DNA of 64,000 nucleotides, from contig NZ_CP067134.1 in assembly GCF_028553765.1 (NCBI RefSeq), forward strand, positions 219,501 to 283,500. Reading direction: 5' to 3'. Shown one piece after another: positions 9,617 to 20,849 of this stretch. Numbering within the stretch: position 1 is the first letter of the stretch; each line of letters starts with the position of its first letter. The notes under the pieces are model-generated. The model was not told the DNA's origin. It ran no database searches and was given only the letters and a program-made list of their open reading frames with translations. This DNA comes from Paracoccus stylophorae. Its GTDB lineage: Bacteria; Pseudomonadota; Alphaproteobacteria; Rhodobacterales; Rhodobacteraceae. The translations under genes were made by a program, and so were the position numbers.

Positions 9617-10152
9617 TCCGCCGTGCCGCGATTCTGCTGGCCCTTGCCGCCCTTGCCGCCTGCAGGGAGGACATGGTCGAGCAGCCGAAATTCACCTATC
9701 TGGACCCGTCGGAGATCTGGGCCGATGGCGCCTCGGCCCGCCCGCTGGTGGCAGGCACGGTGGCGCGCGGTGCAGTGGCGGCGCAAGACGCGCTGTCAGG
9801 CCCGCCCGCGATCACGGCCGATCTCCTGACGCGCGGGCGCGAGCGTTACGATATCTTCTGCGCGCCCTGTCACGGTCTGACCGGGGCGGGCGACGGGCGG
9901 GTGGTCCGACGCGGCTTTCCGGCGCCGCCATCCTATATGACCGCGCGGCTGCGGGCGGCGCCGGCGCGGCATTTCGTTCAGGTGATGACGCATGGTTACG
10001 GGGTGATGTATCCCTATGCGGATCGTGTGCCGCCGCCGGATCGTTGGGCGATCGCGGCCTATATCCGCGCCCTGCAACACGCCGCCCCCGAGGTGCCGCC
10101 CGAGGCACCGGCGCGCGGCGCGGTCCCGATCGGAGGGCAGGATGATCGCTGA
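9613..10152 (+). CDS. actE: Alternative complex III monoheme cytochrome c lipoprotein
   Basis: ActE carries the terminal single heme c of ACIII and hands electrons to a soluble or oxidase-bound cytochrome c. The N-terminus is a lipoprotein signal with lipobox LAAC (Cys about residue 17). One heme site is present (CAPCH) in the context ERYDIFCAPCHG, and a distal Met can be provided in the GYGVMYPY segment. It overlaps actD by four bases and actF by eleven. Confidence 0.9.
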   Translation: MIRRAAILLALAALAACREDMVEQPKFTYLDPSEIWADGASARPLVAGTVARGAVAAQDALSGPPAITADLLTRGRERYDIFCAPCHGLTGAGDGRVVRRGFPAPPSYMTARLRAAPARHFVQVMTHGYGVMYPYADRVPPPDRWAIAAYIRALQHAAPEVPPEAPARGAVPIGGQDDR

Positions 10153-11128
10153 GATGCACCATGACCGAAGATCCCCGGTATGGGTCTGGACGCTGGCCGC
10201 GTCGGTGGCCGCAATCCTTGCGGGGGTGCTGGTGCTTGATGCCGGCGCGCTGGCGCGCGGGGCGCTGACGGGCTGGCTGTTCTGCCTGTCGGTCTGCACC
10301 GGCGCGGCGGTCTGGCTGCTGATCGGGTCGCTGACCGGCGGCCAGTGGCTGGCCCTTGCAGCGCCGGTACTGACCACATTGGCGCGCTGGACATGGGCGG
10401 TGGCGCTGTGCGGGGTGGCGTTCGTCGCATTCGGGCCGGTGCTGTTTCCGTGGTGGCAGGGTGGAACCGAACCGGCGCTGTGGTTCGACACAACCTTCTT
10501 TGCGCTGCGCGGCGCGGGGGTTTTGATCCTGTGGGCCGTTCTGGGATTCGTTGCCGCTCGCCCGCTGCCCCCGCCCGTCGCGGCGCTGGCGCTGACCCTG
10601 CACGGGCTGGCGGTATCGGTGGCGGGCACGGATTGGGTCCTGTCGCTTGATCCCGGCTTTGTCTCGACCGCATTCGGCGCGCATCTGGCGGTGCTGCAAC
10701 TGGCGCTGGCGCTGGCGGCGGTGGCGGCGCTGTCGGGCGGGAATGGCGATATCGGCGGGCTGCTGCTGGCCTGCGTCCTGGGGGTCTTTTATCTTGGCGC
10801 CATGGAATACGTCGTCAGCTGGTCCGGCAATCTGCCGCACAAGGCGGCGTGGTATCTGGCGCGGCAGGATGGCTGGGGGCTGGCCTGGCTGTGGCTGTCC
10901 TTTCTTGTCGGTGTCGCCTTGCCGTTCGCGGCGCTGCTGTCCACCCGCATCCGCCACGACCCGGCGGCGCTGCGCATGATCGGCAGTGCCATGATGGTCG
11001 GCGGATTGGCTCATCTGATCTGGCTGGTCGGGCCGCAGGGCGGCATGATCGGACTGATGGCGGTCGCGACCACCGGCGCGGCCCTGTCACTGGCCTTTCT
11101 GATCGCCGGAGGGCGCCATGCGCGATGA
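10142..11128 (+). CDS. actF: Alternative complex III NrfD-like subunit F
   Basis: Second large integral membrane subunit of ACIII, related to ActC and lacking the quinol site in known structures. At 328 residues it has about ten hydrophobic segments. The ATG at 10142 overlaps actE; a second ATG at 10154 (MHHDRRSPVWVW) is also possible. Position and size fit ActF. Confidence 0.85.
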   Translation: MIAEMHHDRRSPVWVWTLAASVAAILAGVLVLDAGALARGALTGWLFCLSVCTGAAVWLLIGSLTGGQWLALAAPVLTTLARWTWAVALCGVAFVAFGPVLFPWWQGGTEPALWFDTTFFALRGAGVLILWAVLGFVAARPLPPPVAALALTLHGLAVSVAGTDWVLSLDPGFVSTAFGAHLAVLQLALALAAVAALSGGNGDIGGLLLACVLGVFYLGAMEYVVSWSGNLPHKAAWYLARQDGWGLAWLWLSFLVGVALPFAALLSTRIRHDPAALRMIGSAMMVGGLAHLIWLVGPQGGMIGLMAVATTGAALSLAFLIAGGRHAR

Positions 11129-11429
11129 GCCCGGAGTCGAGCCGAACCTGTTTCCCGCGCGCTGGACCGTGGCGGTGATCCTGGGCATCGCGGGGTTCGC
11201 GGCGCTTTGCGTGACGCTGATCTGGCTGTTCTATCCGGCTGCCCGCGACATGCAGGCCAAGACGCCGACGGGTTTTGCGCCGCCGGGGCTGGAAACCTAT
11301 CCGGTCGATGCGTTTCGCGCCTATGAGGCGGCCGAGCAGGCCCGCCTTGCCGGGGCCGAGGGACGGCTTCCCATCGAAGACGCCATGGCCGCGGTCGTGC
11401 AACGCGGCACGCTGGATGGCGCGCCATGA
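11118..11429 (+). CDS. Small single-helix membrane protein between actF and sco
   Basis: A 103-residue protein with one membrane helix (about residues 16-40) and a soluble tail on the far side (LETYPVDAFRAYEAAEQARL). It overlaps both actF (11 bases) and the SCO gene (ATGA), so it is a true operon member. It might be the small ActG-type or a caa3 assembly subunit, but I do not recognise a domain and do not name it. Confidence 0.7.
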   Translation: MRDEPGVEPNLFPARWTVAVILGIAGFAALCVTLIWLFYPAARDMQAKTPTGFAPPGLETYPVDAFRAYEAAEQARLAGAEGRLPIEDAMAAVVQRGTLDGAP

Positions 11430-12139
11430 TCCGCGCGTTCCTGCTGTTGCTGATGCTGGCCGGTCCGGCGATGGCGGGGCTGACGCAGCAGCAGCTTGAC
11501 CGCGTGCGCGTCGATCTGCCGCAAGATGCGGCGCTGGATCTGGCGCCCGGCCTTCCGGCGGTTCTGATCTTTGCCGATTTCGATTGCATCCATCTCTGCG
11601 ACGCGGTGCTTGCCCAGACGGCGGGGCTGCTTGCGGAAACCGGGCTTGCACCCGCAGAGGATTACACGCTGATCGTTGTCGGCCTGGACCCGCGCGACGA
11701 TGCCGCGATGGCGCAGGATTTCGTCGCGCGCCAGACACCCGCCCCCCTGCGGTCTGCCATTCGCGTCATGCAGCCCGACCGGCCCGCGCTGAAGCGGATG
11801 ACCGCCGCGCTTGGCTATGGCTTTGTGTTCGATGCGGAGACGGGCCAGTTCGCCCATCCCGCCGCGCGCTTCGTCCTGACCAAGGATGGCCGGGTCAGCG
11901 CGGTCCTGCCCGCCTTCGATGCCGCGCCCGAGGATTTGCGCGGTGCGATCCTGGGCGCGCGCCACGGCACAGGTGCCATCGCGACCCGGCTGATCCTGCT
12001 TTGCTATGGCTTCGATCCGGTCACGGGGCGCTATTCGCTGGTGATATGGCGGCTGCTGACGGTGCTCAGCGCGCTGACGCTGCTGATCCTTGGCGCGTGG
12101 CTGGGCATCGCCATCTGGCGCGAAAGGGGGACGGCATGA
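11426..12139 (+). CDS. SCO1/SenC-type copper chaperone with C-terminal membrane anchor
   Basis: A thioredoxin-fold protein that loads the CuA site of cytochrome oxidase subunit II. A cleavable signal (residues 1-17) is followed by the metal-binding CxxxC in FDCIHLCD (usually CPxxC-type) and the distant His in the FAHPAARF segment that completes the copper site in SCO proteins. Unusually, it ends in a C-terminal helix (about residues 203-228), so it is anchored at its tail. It lies immediately upstream of coxB, its expected client. Confidence 0.82.
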   Translation: MIRAFLLLLMLAGPAMAGLTQQQLDRVRVDLPQDAALDLAPGLPAVLIFADFDCIHLCDAVLAQTAGLLAETGLAPAEDYTLIVVGLDPRDDAAMAQDFVARQTPAPLRSAIRVMQPDRPALKRMTAALGYGFVFDAETGQFAHPAARFVLTKDGRVSAVLPAFDAAPEDLRGAILGARHGTGAIATRLILLCYGFDPVTGRYSLVIWRLLTVLSALTLLILGAWLGIAIWRERGTA

Positions 12140-13064
12140 GCGATGCGATCTGGTCCCGGGCCGGAGCCCATGCCGAAAGCTTCGATCGGCTGTTCACCGT
12201 GCTGACCGGATTTTCGGTGCTGATCCTGCTGCTGGTCGCGGGTTTGATCGTCGGCTTCTCGATCCGCTTTCGCAGCGGCAGCAAGGTCACGCGCCACAAG
12301 GTGTCGCGTCTGATCCATCGCGAAATCGAGATCGGCTGGATCGCCGCCACCGCCATCGTCGCGCTGTTCTTTTTCTGGTGGACAACCTCGGCCAACCTGC
12401 AACAGGCCGCCGCACCTGCCGGCGCGATGGAAATCCACATCGAGGCCAAGCAGTGGATGTGGAAGGCCAGCCACCCTGACGGCACGCGCGAGATATCCAC
12501 GCTGCACGTGCCGGCGGGGCAGCCGGTGCGGCTGTATCTGAACAGCCAGGACGTGATCCATTCCTTCTTCGTCCCGGCCTTCCGGCTGAAACAGGACGTG
12601 GTCCCGGGACGCACGGCGACGATGTGGTTCCGCGCCGACCGCGCCGGCACCTATCCGCTGCTGTGCGCGGAATATTGCGGCACCGGTCATTCGCGCATGC
12701 TGGGCGAGATCGTGGTGATGGAACCGGCGGATTTCGCCGCATGGCTGGACAGCCGCCCCCAGGGCGGGGGCATGATCGCGGCGGGACGGATGCTGTTCAC
12801 CTCGGTCGGCTGTTCGGGGTGCCACGCCCCAGGCTCAACGGTTCACGCGCCGGATCTTGACGGGCTTTACGGGCGGCAGGTGCCGCTGGCGGACGGGCGG
12901 GTGGTGACGGCGGATGCGGCCTATATCCAGGACTCCATCCTGCTGCCGCGCCGCGACATCGTTGCGGGCTATGCGCCGATCATGCCCGATTTCGCGGATC
13001 TTCTGGACGAGGACGAGGTCGCGGCGCTGGTCGCCTATATCCGCAGCCTGAAAGGGGACGCCTC

Positions 13065-13068
<4 letters not shown>
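12136..13068 (+). CDS. coxB: Cytochrome c oxidase subunit II fused to cytochrome c (caa3 type)
   Basis: Subunit II with two N-terminal helices, a cupredoxin domain with the CuA ligands (HSFF His, then [12 protein letters not shown]) and a C-terminal cytochrome c domain with one heme site (CSGCH). The fusion defines a caa3 oxidase, which can take electrons directly from ACIII. At 310 residues it is compact. The ATG at 12136 overlaps the SCO stop; the long frame upstream is a shadow. Confidence 0.93.
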
Positions 13069-14758
<1,690 letters not shown>

Positions 14759-14762
<4 letters not shown>

Positions 14763-15385
14763 GCAACCTGCACGAACCGTTCCAGACGCTTGCGCGACAA
14801 CGCAACGCCGCCGAATTCGGCATCTGGATCTTTCTTGCGTCCGAACTGGTGTTCTTCGGCGGGCTGTTCACCTGCTATTCCGTCTACCGGCTTCTTTATC
14901 CGCAAGGCTTCCTTGCCGCGGGCGCCGAGACGAACCTGATCATCGGCACCGCGAACACCGCGATCCTGCTGACGTCCAGCGCGACGATGGCCGTCGCCGT
15001 CTGGGCCGGGCGCGCAGGGCTGCGCCGGCACGTCCTGTGGGGGCTGTGCCTGACCGCGATGCTGGGCGTCGGGTTCATGGTGCTGAAGGCCGTGGAATAT
15101 GCCGAGGATATCCGCAAGGGCCTTGTGCCCGGCGCAGGTTTCGCCATGTCCGAACGCGGCGCCGAGATCTTCTTTTCCTTTTACTGGATCATGACCGCGA
15201 TCCATGCGGTTCACCTGACCATCGGCGTGGGCGCGGTCTCGCTTGCGGCGTGGCGTCTGTGGCGTGGCGCGCTGGACTGGCGCGGCACCGCGTTCCTGCA
15301 CGTTGTGGGGCTTTACTGGCACCTGATCGACCTGATCTGGATTTTCCTGTTTCCGCTGCTTTACCTTCTGGGGAGGGGCGGATGA
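14759..15385 (+). CDS. coxC: Cytochrome c oxidase subunit III
   Basis: Five-helix type subunit III of the caa3 oxidase, 208 residues. Conserved features include the [11 protein letters not shown] segment in the first helix and the [16 protein letters not shown] end. It lies in the operon with four-base overlaps to coxA and coxD. Confidence 0.92.
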
Positions 15386-15702
15386 CCGACAAAACGCATC
15401 CTGTGCGGCTGTGGCGCAATGCGGCCCTGGTCTGGGTGGCCCTCAGCCTTGCACTGGCCGCGACGGTCGCGGGAGCCTACCTTGACATCGGGATCTGGAA
15501 ACTGCCGCTGGCACTGGCGATCGCCGCGATCAAGGCGGCACTGGTGGCCGCGATCTTCATGGAACTGACAGGCGCGGGCGCCGGATCGCGCATCGCAGCC
15601 CTGGTCGGCCTGCTGTGGCTTGCCCTGATGATGTCGCTGACATTTGCGGATGAGACAACGCGGACCAGGGCGCCCGACGGGTTCAGCCAGAACACGGAAT
15701 GA
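15382..15702 (+). CDS. coxD: Cytochrome c oxidase subunit IV family protein
   Basis: A 106-residue protein with three hydrophobic segments and the AAIKAALVAAIFMEL motif typical of prokaryotic COX4/CtaF subunits. The ATG at 15382 overlaps coxC. It is the last gene of the act-cox operon; the next operon converges on it with about 70 bases between, in which I see no strong terminator hairpin. Confidence 0.85.
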   Translation: MTDKTHPVRLWRNAALVWVALSLALAATVAGAYLDIGIWKLPLALAIAAIKAALVAAIFMELTGAGAGSRIAALVGLLWLALMMSLTFADETTRTRAPDGFSQNTE

Positions 15703-15771
15703 TCCTGGCTTTCCGCCCCATTCCACGAACCGCATCGCGAAATCACACGGCGGTCATGTCGCTTCTTCGCG

Positions 15772-17166
15772 TCAGGGCAGCACGACCCCGGCTGCTTCGG
15801 CAAGAAACGGACCGCTCAGCAGACCCGCGGCCACCAGAGCCGTCGCCCCAAGCATCGCAACCGCGCCGCTTGCCCGGCCAAGCGTGGCGGGCGCATCGTC
15901 CGGCGGGGCGGCGAAATACATCGGTGCGATGACCCGCGCGTAATAGAACAGCGAGATGACCGTGTTTACCACCGCCGCCAGCGCCAGCCACGCATAGCCG
16001 CCATTGATCGTCGCGATGAACAACCCCAGCTTGCCCACGAACCCGATCAGCGGCGGGATGCCGACCAGCGACAGGAACGCCACGATCAGCGCCGCCGCCA
16101 TTGCAGGCCGGATGCGCGCAAGACCAGTATAATCGCTCAGATCGGTGCGCCCGCGCAGATGGGCGATGATGGCGAACGCGGTCAGGTTGGCCAGTGCATA
16201 GGCCGCGAGGAACCAGATCAGCGAGGGCAGAGCGCGCGGGGCGAGATCGGCCACCGCCACCGCCATCAGCGCATAGCCCGATTGCGACACCGACGACCAG
16301 CCGATCAGCCGCCGCACATCGGTTTGCCAAAGGGCGGCGAGGTTGCCCAGGGTCATCGTCAGAACCGACAGCACGGCGATCAGCGGGCGCAGCATGTCGG
16401 CATCGGGGAACAGATGCACCAGCCGGTAAAGCGCCAGCCCCGCGCCGATCTTGGGCACCACGGTCAGAAACGCCGCCGCCGGCACCGGCGCACCTTCGGC
16501 CACGTCGGGCATCCACGCATGGCCCGGCACCGCCCCCAGCTTGAAGGCAAGGCCGCTGACGATCAGCGCAAGTCCCGTCAGCGCCAGCGGCGACGAAAGA
16601 TCCGCGCCCTTCAGCGTTGCATAATCGCTGGTGCCAGCCATGCCCATCACCAGGATCACCCCGATCACCAGCAAAGCGTTGGCCAGCGCGCCGATCAGGA
16701 AATATTTCATCCCCGCCTCGACCGACAGCGCCCAGTCGCGGTGCCAAGCGGCCAGCACATAGCCGGTGACCGAGGACAGCAGCACCGCCATGACAAGCTG
16801 CATCAGGTCCGCCGCGCCTGCCATGGCGATGGCGCCGAGCGCGGAAAACAGCGTCATGGTGTAGAACTCGCCATGCCGCCGATCCTGTTCGAACCAGCGC
16901 GGCGCGAGGATCAGGCACAGCGCCGTCGCGACCGCGATCATCCCCCGCGCCCAGAGGGTCACGCCATCCAGCGCCCAGGTGCCCGAGAAGGTCAGCCGTG
17001 CGGCGTCCGCCTGCGCGAAGGCCCAGAGCGCAGCCACCGCCAGCGCGACAAGGGCAGGGGCCAGGCACCAGCCCAACCGCCGCTGCGGCAGCACCATCGC
17101 GCAGAGCAGCGCCGCGATGGCCCCCGCGATCAATGCGATCTCGGGGCCAAGATCGGCGACGGGCAT
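15772..17166 (-). CDS. nuoN: Complex I-like membrane subunit N
   Basis: Antiporter-like proton-translocating subunit (464 residues, about 14 helices). It has the discontinuous-helix region with a conserved Lys/His segment (KLGAVPGHAWMPDVAEGAP) and the QTDVRRLIGWSSVSQSGYALM segment. It is the last gene of an eight-gene operon on this strand and starts one base after the nuoM stop. The operon lacks the NADH module, so NADH oxidation cannot be assumed. Confidence 0.88.
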   Translation of the reverse strand: MPVADLGPEIALIAGAIAALLCAMVLPQRRLGWCLAPALVALAVAALWAFAQADAARLTFSGTWALDGVTLWARGMIAVATALCLILAPRWFEQDRRHGEFYTMTLFSALGAIAMAGAADLMQLVMAVLLSSVTGYVLAAWHRDWALSVEAGMKYFLIGALANALLVIGVILVMGMAGTSDYATLKGADLSSPLALTGLALIVSGLAFKLGAVPGHAWMPDVAEGAPVPAAAFLTVVPKIGAGLALYRLVHLFPDADMLRPLIAVLSVLTMTLGNLAALWQTDVRRLIGWSSVSQSGYALMAVAVADLAPRALPSLIWFLAAYALANLTAFAIIAHLRGRTDLSDYTGLARIRPAMAAALIVAFLSLVGIPPLIGFVGKLGLFIATINGGYAWLALAAVVNTVISLFYYARVIAPMYFAAPPDDAPATLGRASGAVAMLGATALVAAGLLSGPFLAEAAGVVLP

Positions 17167-17167
17167 C

Positions 17168-18646
17168 TCAGCCGCCCCCGAAGGTCAGCGCCGCGTCCGC
17201 CCCGATCATGTCCAGCAGCCAGGCCGGCCAGACCCCGATCAGCACGACAAGTGCCAGAAGGGCTGCGAGAATGCAGATTTCCGCGCGCGTCAGGTCGGTA
17301 AAGCCGTCGAGCAAAGGCGGCCTGTCGCCGAAGAAGATCCGTTGCAGCATGCCAAGGAACAAGGCCGCCGTGACAATCAGGCCCAGCAGCGCCAGCGCCG
17401 CCAGCCACGGCCAGACGGCAAAGGCGCCGATGAAGATCTGCACCTCGGCCACGAAACCGGCCAGCCCCGGCAGGCCGAGCGAGGCGAAGCTCGCCAGCCC
17501 CATCGCCGCCATCATGCGCGGTGCATTGCCCGCCAGCCCGCCGTAATGGCCGAGGTCATACTCTTGCGTGCGCGCCCAGAACGCCCCCGCGATCAGGAAC
17601 AGCGCACCGGTGATCAGGCCGTGTGCCACCATCTCGACCATGGCGCCGGTCAGCGCCAGATCGCGCGCGGCCTCGTGCCCGGTGACGGCCGAGCCTGCGA
17701 CGGCGATGCCCAGCACCGCATAGCCCATGTGGTTCACGGAGGTATAGGCGATGCGCCGCTTCAGGTTCTCCTGCGCGAAGGCGACGATGCTGCCCCACAG
17801 GATCGAGATGAGCGCGACGATGCCGATGGCCAGCGCATACGTCGCAAAGGTCTCGCGCATCATCTGCATGGCGATGCGCACAAGGCCATAGGTGCCCATC
17901 TTCAGCAGCACCCCCGCAAGGATCGCCGAGGCCGGTCCCGGCGCGTCCACATGCGCCGGCGGCAGCCAGGTGTGCACCGGAAAGAGTGGCGTCTTGATGG
18001 CGAAGCCGATGACGAAGCCCAGAAGGATCAGGCCCGCGCGCAGATCCATCCCCGCCACCGGCTGCAACGCGATCAGATCGCGCATGTCGAAGGTCAGCGG
18101 ATCGGTCATCAGCACCAGCGCGATGATCGCCAGCAGGATCAGCAGCGATCCGGCCAGCGTGTAGAGAAAGAATTTCAGCGCCGCGCGCTGCGCATCGCCA
18201 TGCCCCCAGCGGCCGATCAGGAAATACATCCCCACCAGGCTGAGATCGAAGAACACGTAAAAAAGCAGCAGATCGAGCGTCAGGAACAGTCCCAGCGAGG
18301 CGCCTTCCAGAAACAGGAACCACGCGTAATATTGCCGTGCGTTCACCTCGCGCTCCATCGGCCAGGCGATGGCGGCGACGAACAAAAGCCCGCTCATCAG
18401 CGCCAGCGGCAGCGAGATGCCATCGACGCCGACGCGCCAGGCGACGCCGAGAGCCGGAATCCACGGCGCTTCCTGCACCGCCTGAAACCCGCCGCCCTGA
18501 GTGAAGCCTGCCCAGACCACGACCAGCGCCAGCAGCGCCAGCGCCGCCGTGGCGATGGCGATGGCGCGTGACACACGCGCCGAAAGGGGCGCAAACGCCA
18601 GCAGAGTGGCGGCGGCGAAAGGCAACACGATGGCGAAAGTCAGCAT
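17168..18646 (-). CDS. nuoM: Complex I-like membrane subunit M
   Basis: Antiporter-like subunit (492 residues). The TM7-8 region is well kept (KTPLFPVHTWLPPAHVDAPGP with the pumping Lys). The TM5 glutamate that is nearly invariant in NuoM (FWE) reads FFD here, an acidic but shorter residue. It lies between nuoL and nuoN with one-base gaps. Confidence 0.9.
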   Translation of the reverse strand: MLTFAIVLPFAAATLLAFAPLSARVSRAIAIATAALALLALVVVWAGFTQGGGFQAVQEAPWIPALGVAWRVGVDGISLPLALMSGLLFVAAIAWPMEREVNARQYYAWFLFLEGASLGLFLTLDLLLFYVFFDLSLVGMYFLIGRWGHGDAQRAALKFFLYTLAGSLLILLAIIALVLMTDPLTFDMRDLIALQPVAGMDLRAGLILLGFVIGFAIKTPLFPVHTWLPPAHVDAPGPASAILAGVLLKMGTYGLVRIAMQMMRETFATYALAIGIVALISILWGSIVAFAQENLKRRIAYTSVNHMGYAVLGIAVAGSAVTGHEAARDLALTGAMVEMVAHGLITGALFLIAGAFWARTQEYDLGHYGGLAGNAPRMMAAMGLASFASLGLPGLAGFVAEVQIFIGAFAVWPWLAALALLGLIVTAALFLGMLQRIFFGDRPPLLDGFTDLTRAEICILAALLALVVLIGVWPAWLLDMIGADAALTFGGG

Positions 18647-18647
18647 G

Positions 18648-20546
18648 TCAGAGCTTTCCCAGAATCAGCATCAGAATGGCCAGCAGCGCACCGATCCCGA
18701 ATATCGCGTAATAATGATGCGACAGTCCGTTTTGCAGCCGCCGCGCATCCGCGCCGCTGCGCGCGGCGAGGCGCGCGGCGCCTTCTGGCAGACCGTCGCT
18801 CAGCCTCTCGCCGGGGCCCCCGCTCAACCGTGCAAGCGCGCGCGTCATGGCGGTAATTTGCCATACGGCCGCATTGATCAGTCTTTGATCGGCCTGCATC
18901 GCGCCCCAGGCCCGCTGTCCGCCGCGCGCGACACTTCGCGCGCCCCAGGCCGCGCCGCGCGGGATCGCGTCCAGCACAGTGTCGTCCAGATATGCGGAAA
19001 GGGCCGCGAGACGCTCGAATGGCTGCACGATGCGGTGTCCGATCAGCGCAGGCAGGCCCAGCCAATCGGCGGCTTGCGGTTCTGGCGCAGTCTCGCGCCG
19101 CGCCAGCGTCAGCCCCGCCAGCAGGCCCACGGCAAGCAGCGCCAGCGAGGCGGCAATCTCCAGCGCTCCCCCCTCGGGCAGGCGCATCGGCAAAGAGGCC
19201 TGCACCGGATCAAGCCACAGCAGGCCCAGCGCGGCGCAGGTCAGCGCCAGCGCACCCAGCGCGGCAATCTCGGGCCAGTGCGGTCGTGCCTTGGGCTCCG
19301 CGTCTCCCGGTCCATAGGCCAGAAACCAGAACCGCACGGCATAGGCGGCCGACAGCGCGCCCGCGACCATCACCGCAAGCCCCAGCCAGAGGCTGTGATG
19401 GCTGGCGGCGGCGGTGATCTGCTCCTTGCTCCACGCCGCACCCAAGGGCGGCACGGCAGCCAGCGCCAAAGCGGCCAGCGCAGTCAGCCCGGCTGTCCAG
19501 GGCAGGGCGCGCATATATCCCATCTCGTGCAGCCGATAGGTTCCGGCCGCCTCTCCGGCGATGCCAGCCGACAGGAACAGCGGCGCCTTGAACGCGGCAT
19601 GGGTCACCAGATGCGCCACCGCAACGCCCGGATAACCCGCGCCGACCGCCACGAATATCAGCCCCAGCTGCGCCGAAGTCGACCCCGCCAGCAGCTTTTT
19701 CGCGTGCCCCTGCATCACCGCCACAGCACCACCCGTCAGCGCGGTGAGCAGGCCAAGCGCGATCACCGCGCCGCTCCAACCCGGTGCCGGGGCCAGCCAC
19801 GGATGCAGCCGCGCCAGCAGGTAGGCCCCTGCCGCAACCATCGTCGCCGCATGCAGCAGCGCCGAGACCGAAGACGGGCCGTCCATCGCGCGGAACAGCC
19901 ACGGCGCGAACGGCCCTTGCCCCGCCTTCGCCCCGGCGGCGATCAGAATTCCGAACGCGGCCAGTGCCAGCGGGACACCATCCAGCCGGCCGAGCGCGGC
20001 ATAGTCCAGCGCGCCGGCCCCGCTCCATGTCGCCATCAGCGCCAGGAACAGGCCCAGATCGCCCAGCCGCGTCGTCACAAACGCATAGCGTCCCGAGGCC
20101 ATGTTCGCGCCATCGCGCCACTGGTGCCCGATCAGCGCCCAGGAACAGAAACCCATGACCTCCCATCCGATCAGCAGGGTCAGCAGGTCGGCGGCGACGA
20201 CCGCCAGTTCCATCGCGCCGATGAATATCAACATCAGGCCCAGCAGCCGCGCCAGCCCGCGCGCCTCCTCATGCGCGGCGGCGAAAACCAGCACCGCCAG
20301 CGCCACCGCCGGGACGGTGATCGCGACCGCCCCCGAAAGCGGCGTCAGCGCAAGGTGCAACTCCAGCCCCGCGCCCCAGGCGAAACCGCCCTGCCAGCCC
20401 TGCGCGGCGGCCAGCACCGCCAGCAACAGCGTCGCCGCCGCCGCCCCACCGGCCACCAGGCCGAGGCGCAGGCGGCTGCCATCGCCCAAGGACCAGAGCG
20501 CCAGCCCGGCCAGCGCCGGAAAGAGGGGGAGCGCCCACAGCATCAA
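18648..20546 (-). CDS. nuoL: Complex I-like membrane subunit L
   Basis: Largest antiporter-like subunit (632 residues, normal length), including the long C-terminal part that forms the lateral helix in complex I. The core shows LIGWEVMGFCSWALIGHQW (TM5 Glu) and AATMVAAGAYLLAR. It overlaps nuoK by four bases. Confidence 0.9.
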   Translation of the reverse strand: MMLWALPLFPALAGLALWSLGDGSRLRLGLVAGGAAAATLLLAVLAAAQGWQGGFAWGAGLELHLALTPLSGAVAITVPAVALAVLVFAAAHEEARGLARLLGLMLIFIGAMELAVVAADLLTLLIGWEVMGFCSWALIGHQWRDGANMASGRYAFVTTRLGDLGLFLALMATWSGAGALDYAALGRLDGVPLALAAFGILIAAGAKAGQGPFAPWLFRAMDGPSSVSALLHAATMVAAGAYLLARLHPWLAPAPGWSGAVIALGLLTALTGGAVAVMQGHAKKLLAGSTSAQLGLIFVAVGAGYPGVAVAHLVTHAAFKAPLFLSAGIAGEAAGTYRLHEMGYMRALPWTAGLTALAALALAAVPPLGAAWSKEQITAAASHHSLWLGLAVMVAGALSAAYAVRFWFLAYGPGDAEPKARPHWPEIAALGALALTCAALGLLWLDPVQASLPMRLPEGGALEIAASLALLAVGLLAGLTLARRETAPEPQAADWLGLPALIGHRIVQPFERLAALSAYLDDTVLDAIPRGAAWGARSVARGGQRAWGAMQADQRLINAAVWQITAMTRALARLSGGPGERLSDGLPEGAARLAARSGADARRLQNGLSHHYYAIFGIGALLAILMLILGKL

Positions 20547-20848
20547 TGCCTCATGGTCCTCAGGCTTTCGGTCATGTCCGCCTGCCGCTTGCGATAGACG
20601 GCAACGACCAGCGCAAAGCCCACCGCCATCTCGACCGCCATCACCGCCATGACGATGATCGCCAGCAACTGCCCCTCGGGCGCGCCGCCAAGCGAGAACG
20701 ACCAGAACCCGATCACCGCCAGGATCGCGCCGTTCAGCATCAGCTCCAGCCCCATCATCAGCATGACAAAGCTTTGCTGCGACAGCGCGCCGTAAAGCCC
20801 GATACCGATCAGCGCGGCGGCGACGATCAGGACCGACACCAGCGTCAT
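20543..20848 (-). CDS. nuoK: Complex I-like membrane subunit K
   Basis: Three-helix subunit of 101 residues with the two membrane glutamates of the family (MGLELMLNGA and MAVEMAVGFALVV). I chose the ATG at 20848, giving MTLVSVLIVAAALIGIGLYG, over a longer frame start at 20887, because the longer version adds residues inside nuoJ and exceeds family length. Confidence 0.88.
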   Translation of the reverse strand: MTLVSVLIVAAALIGIGLYGALSQQSFVMLMMGLELMLNGAILAVIGFWSFSLGGAPEGQLLAIIVMAVMAVEMAVGFALVVAVYRKRQADMTESLRTMRH

Positions 20849-20849
20849 C

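Noticed and set aside
16159..20597. Long + strand frames opposite nuoN, nuoM and nuoL
   Set aside because: Same reason: low-complexity Arg/Gln/Gly shadows of clear membrane proteins.
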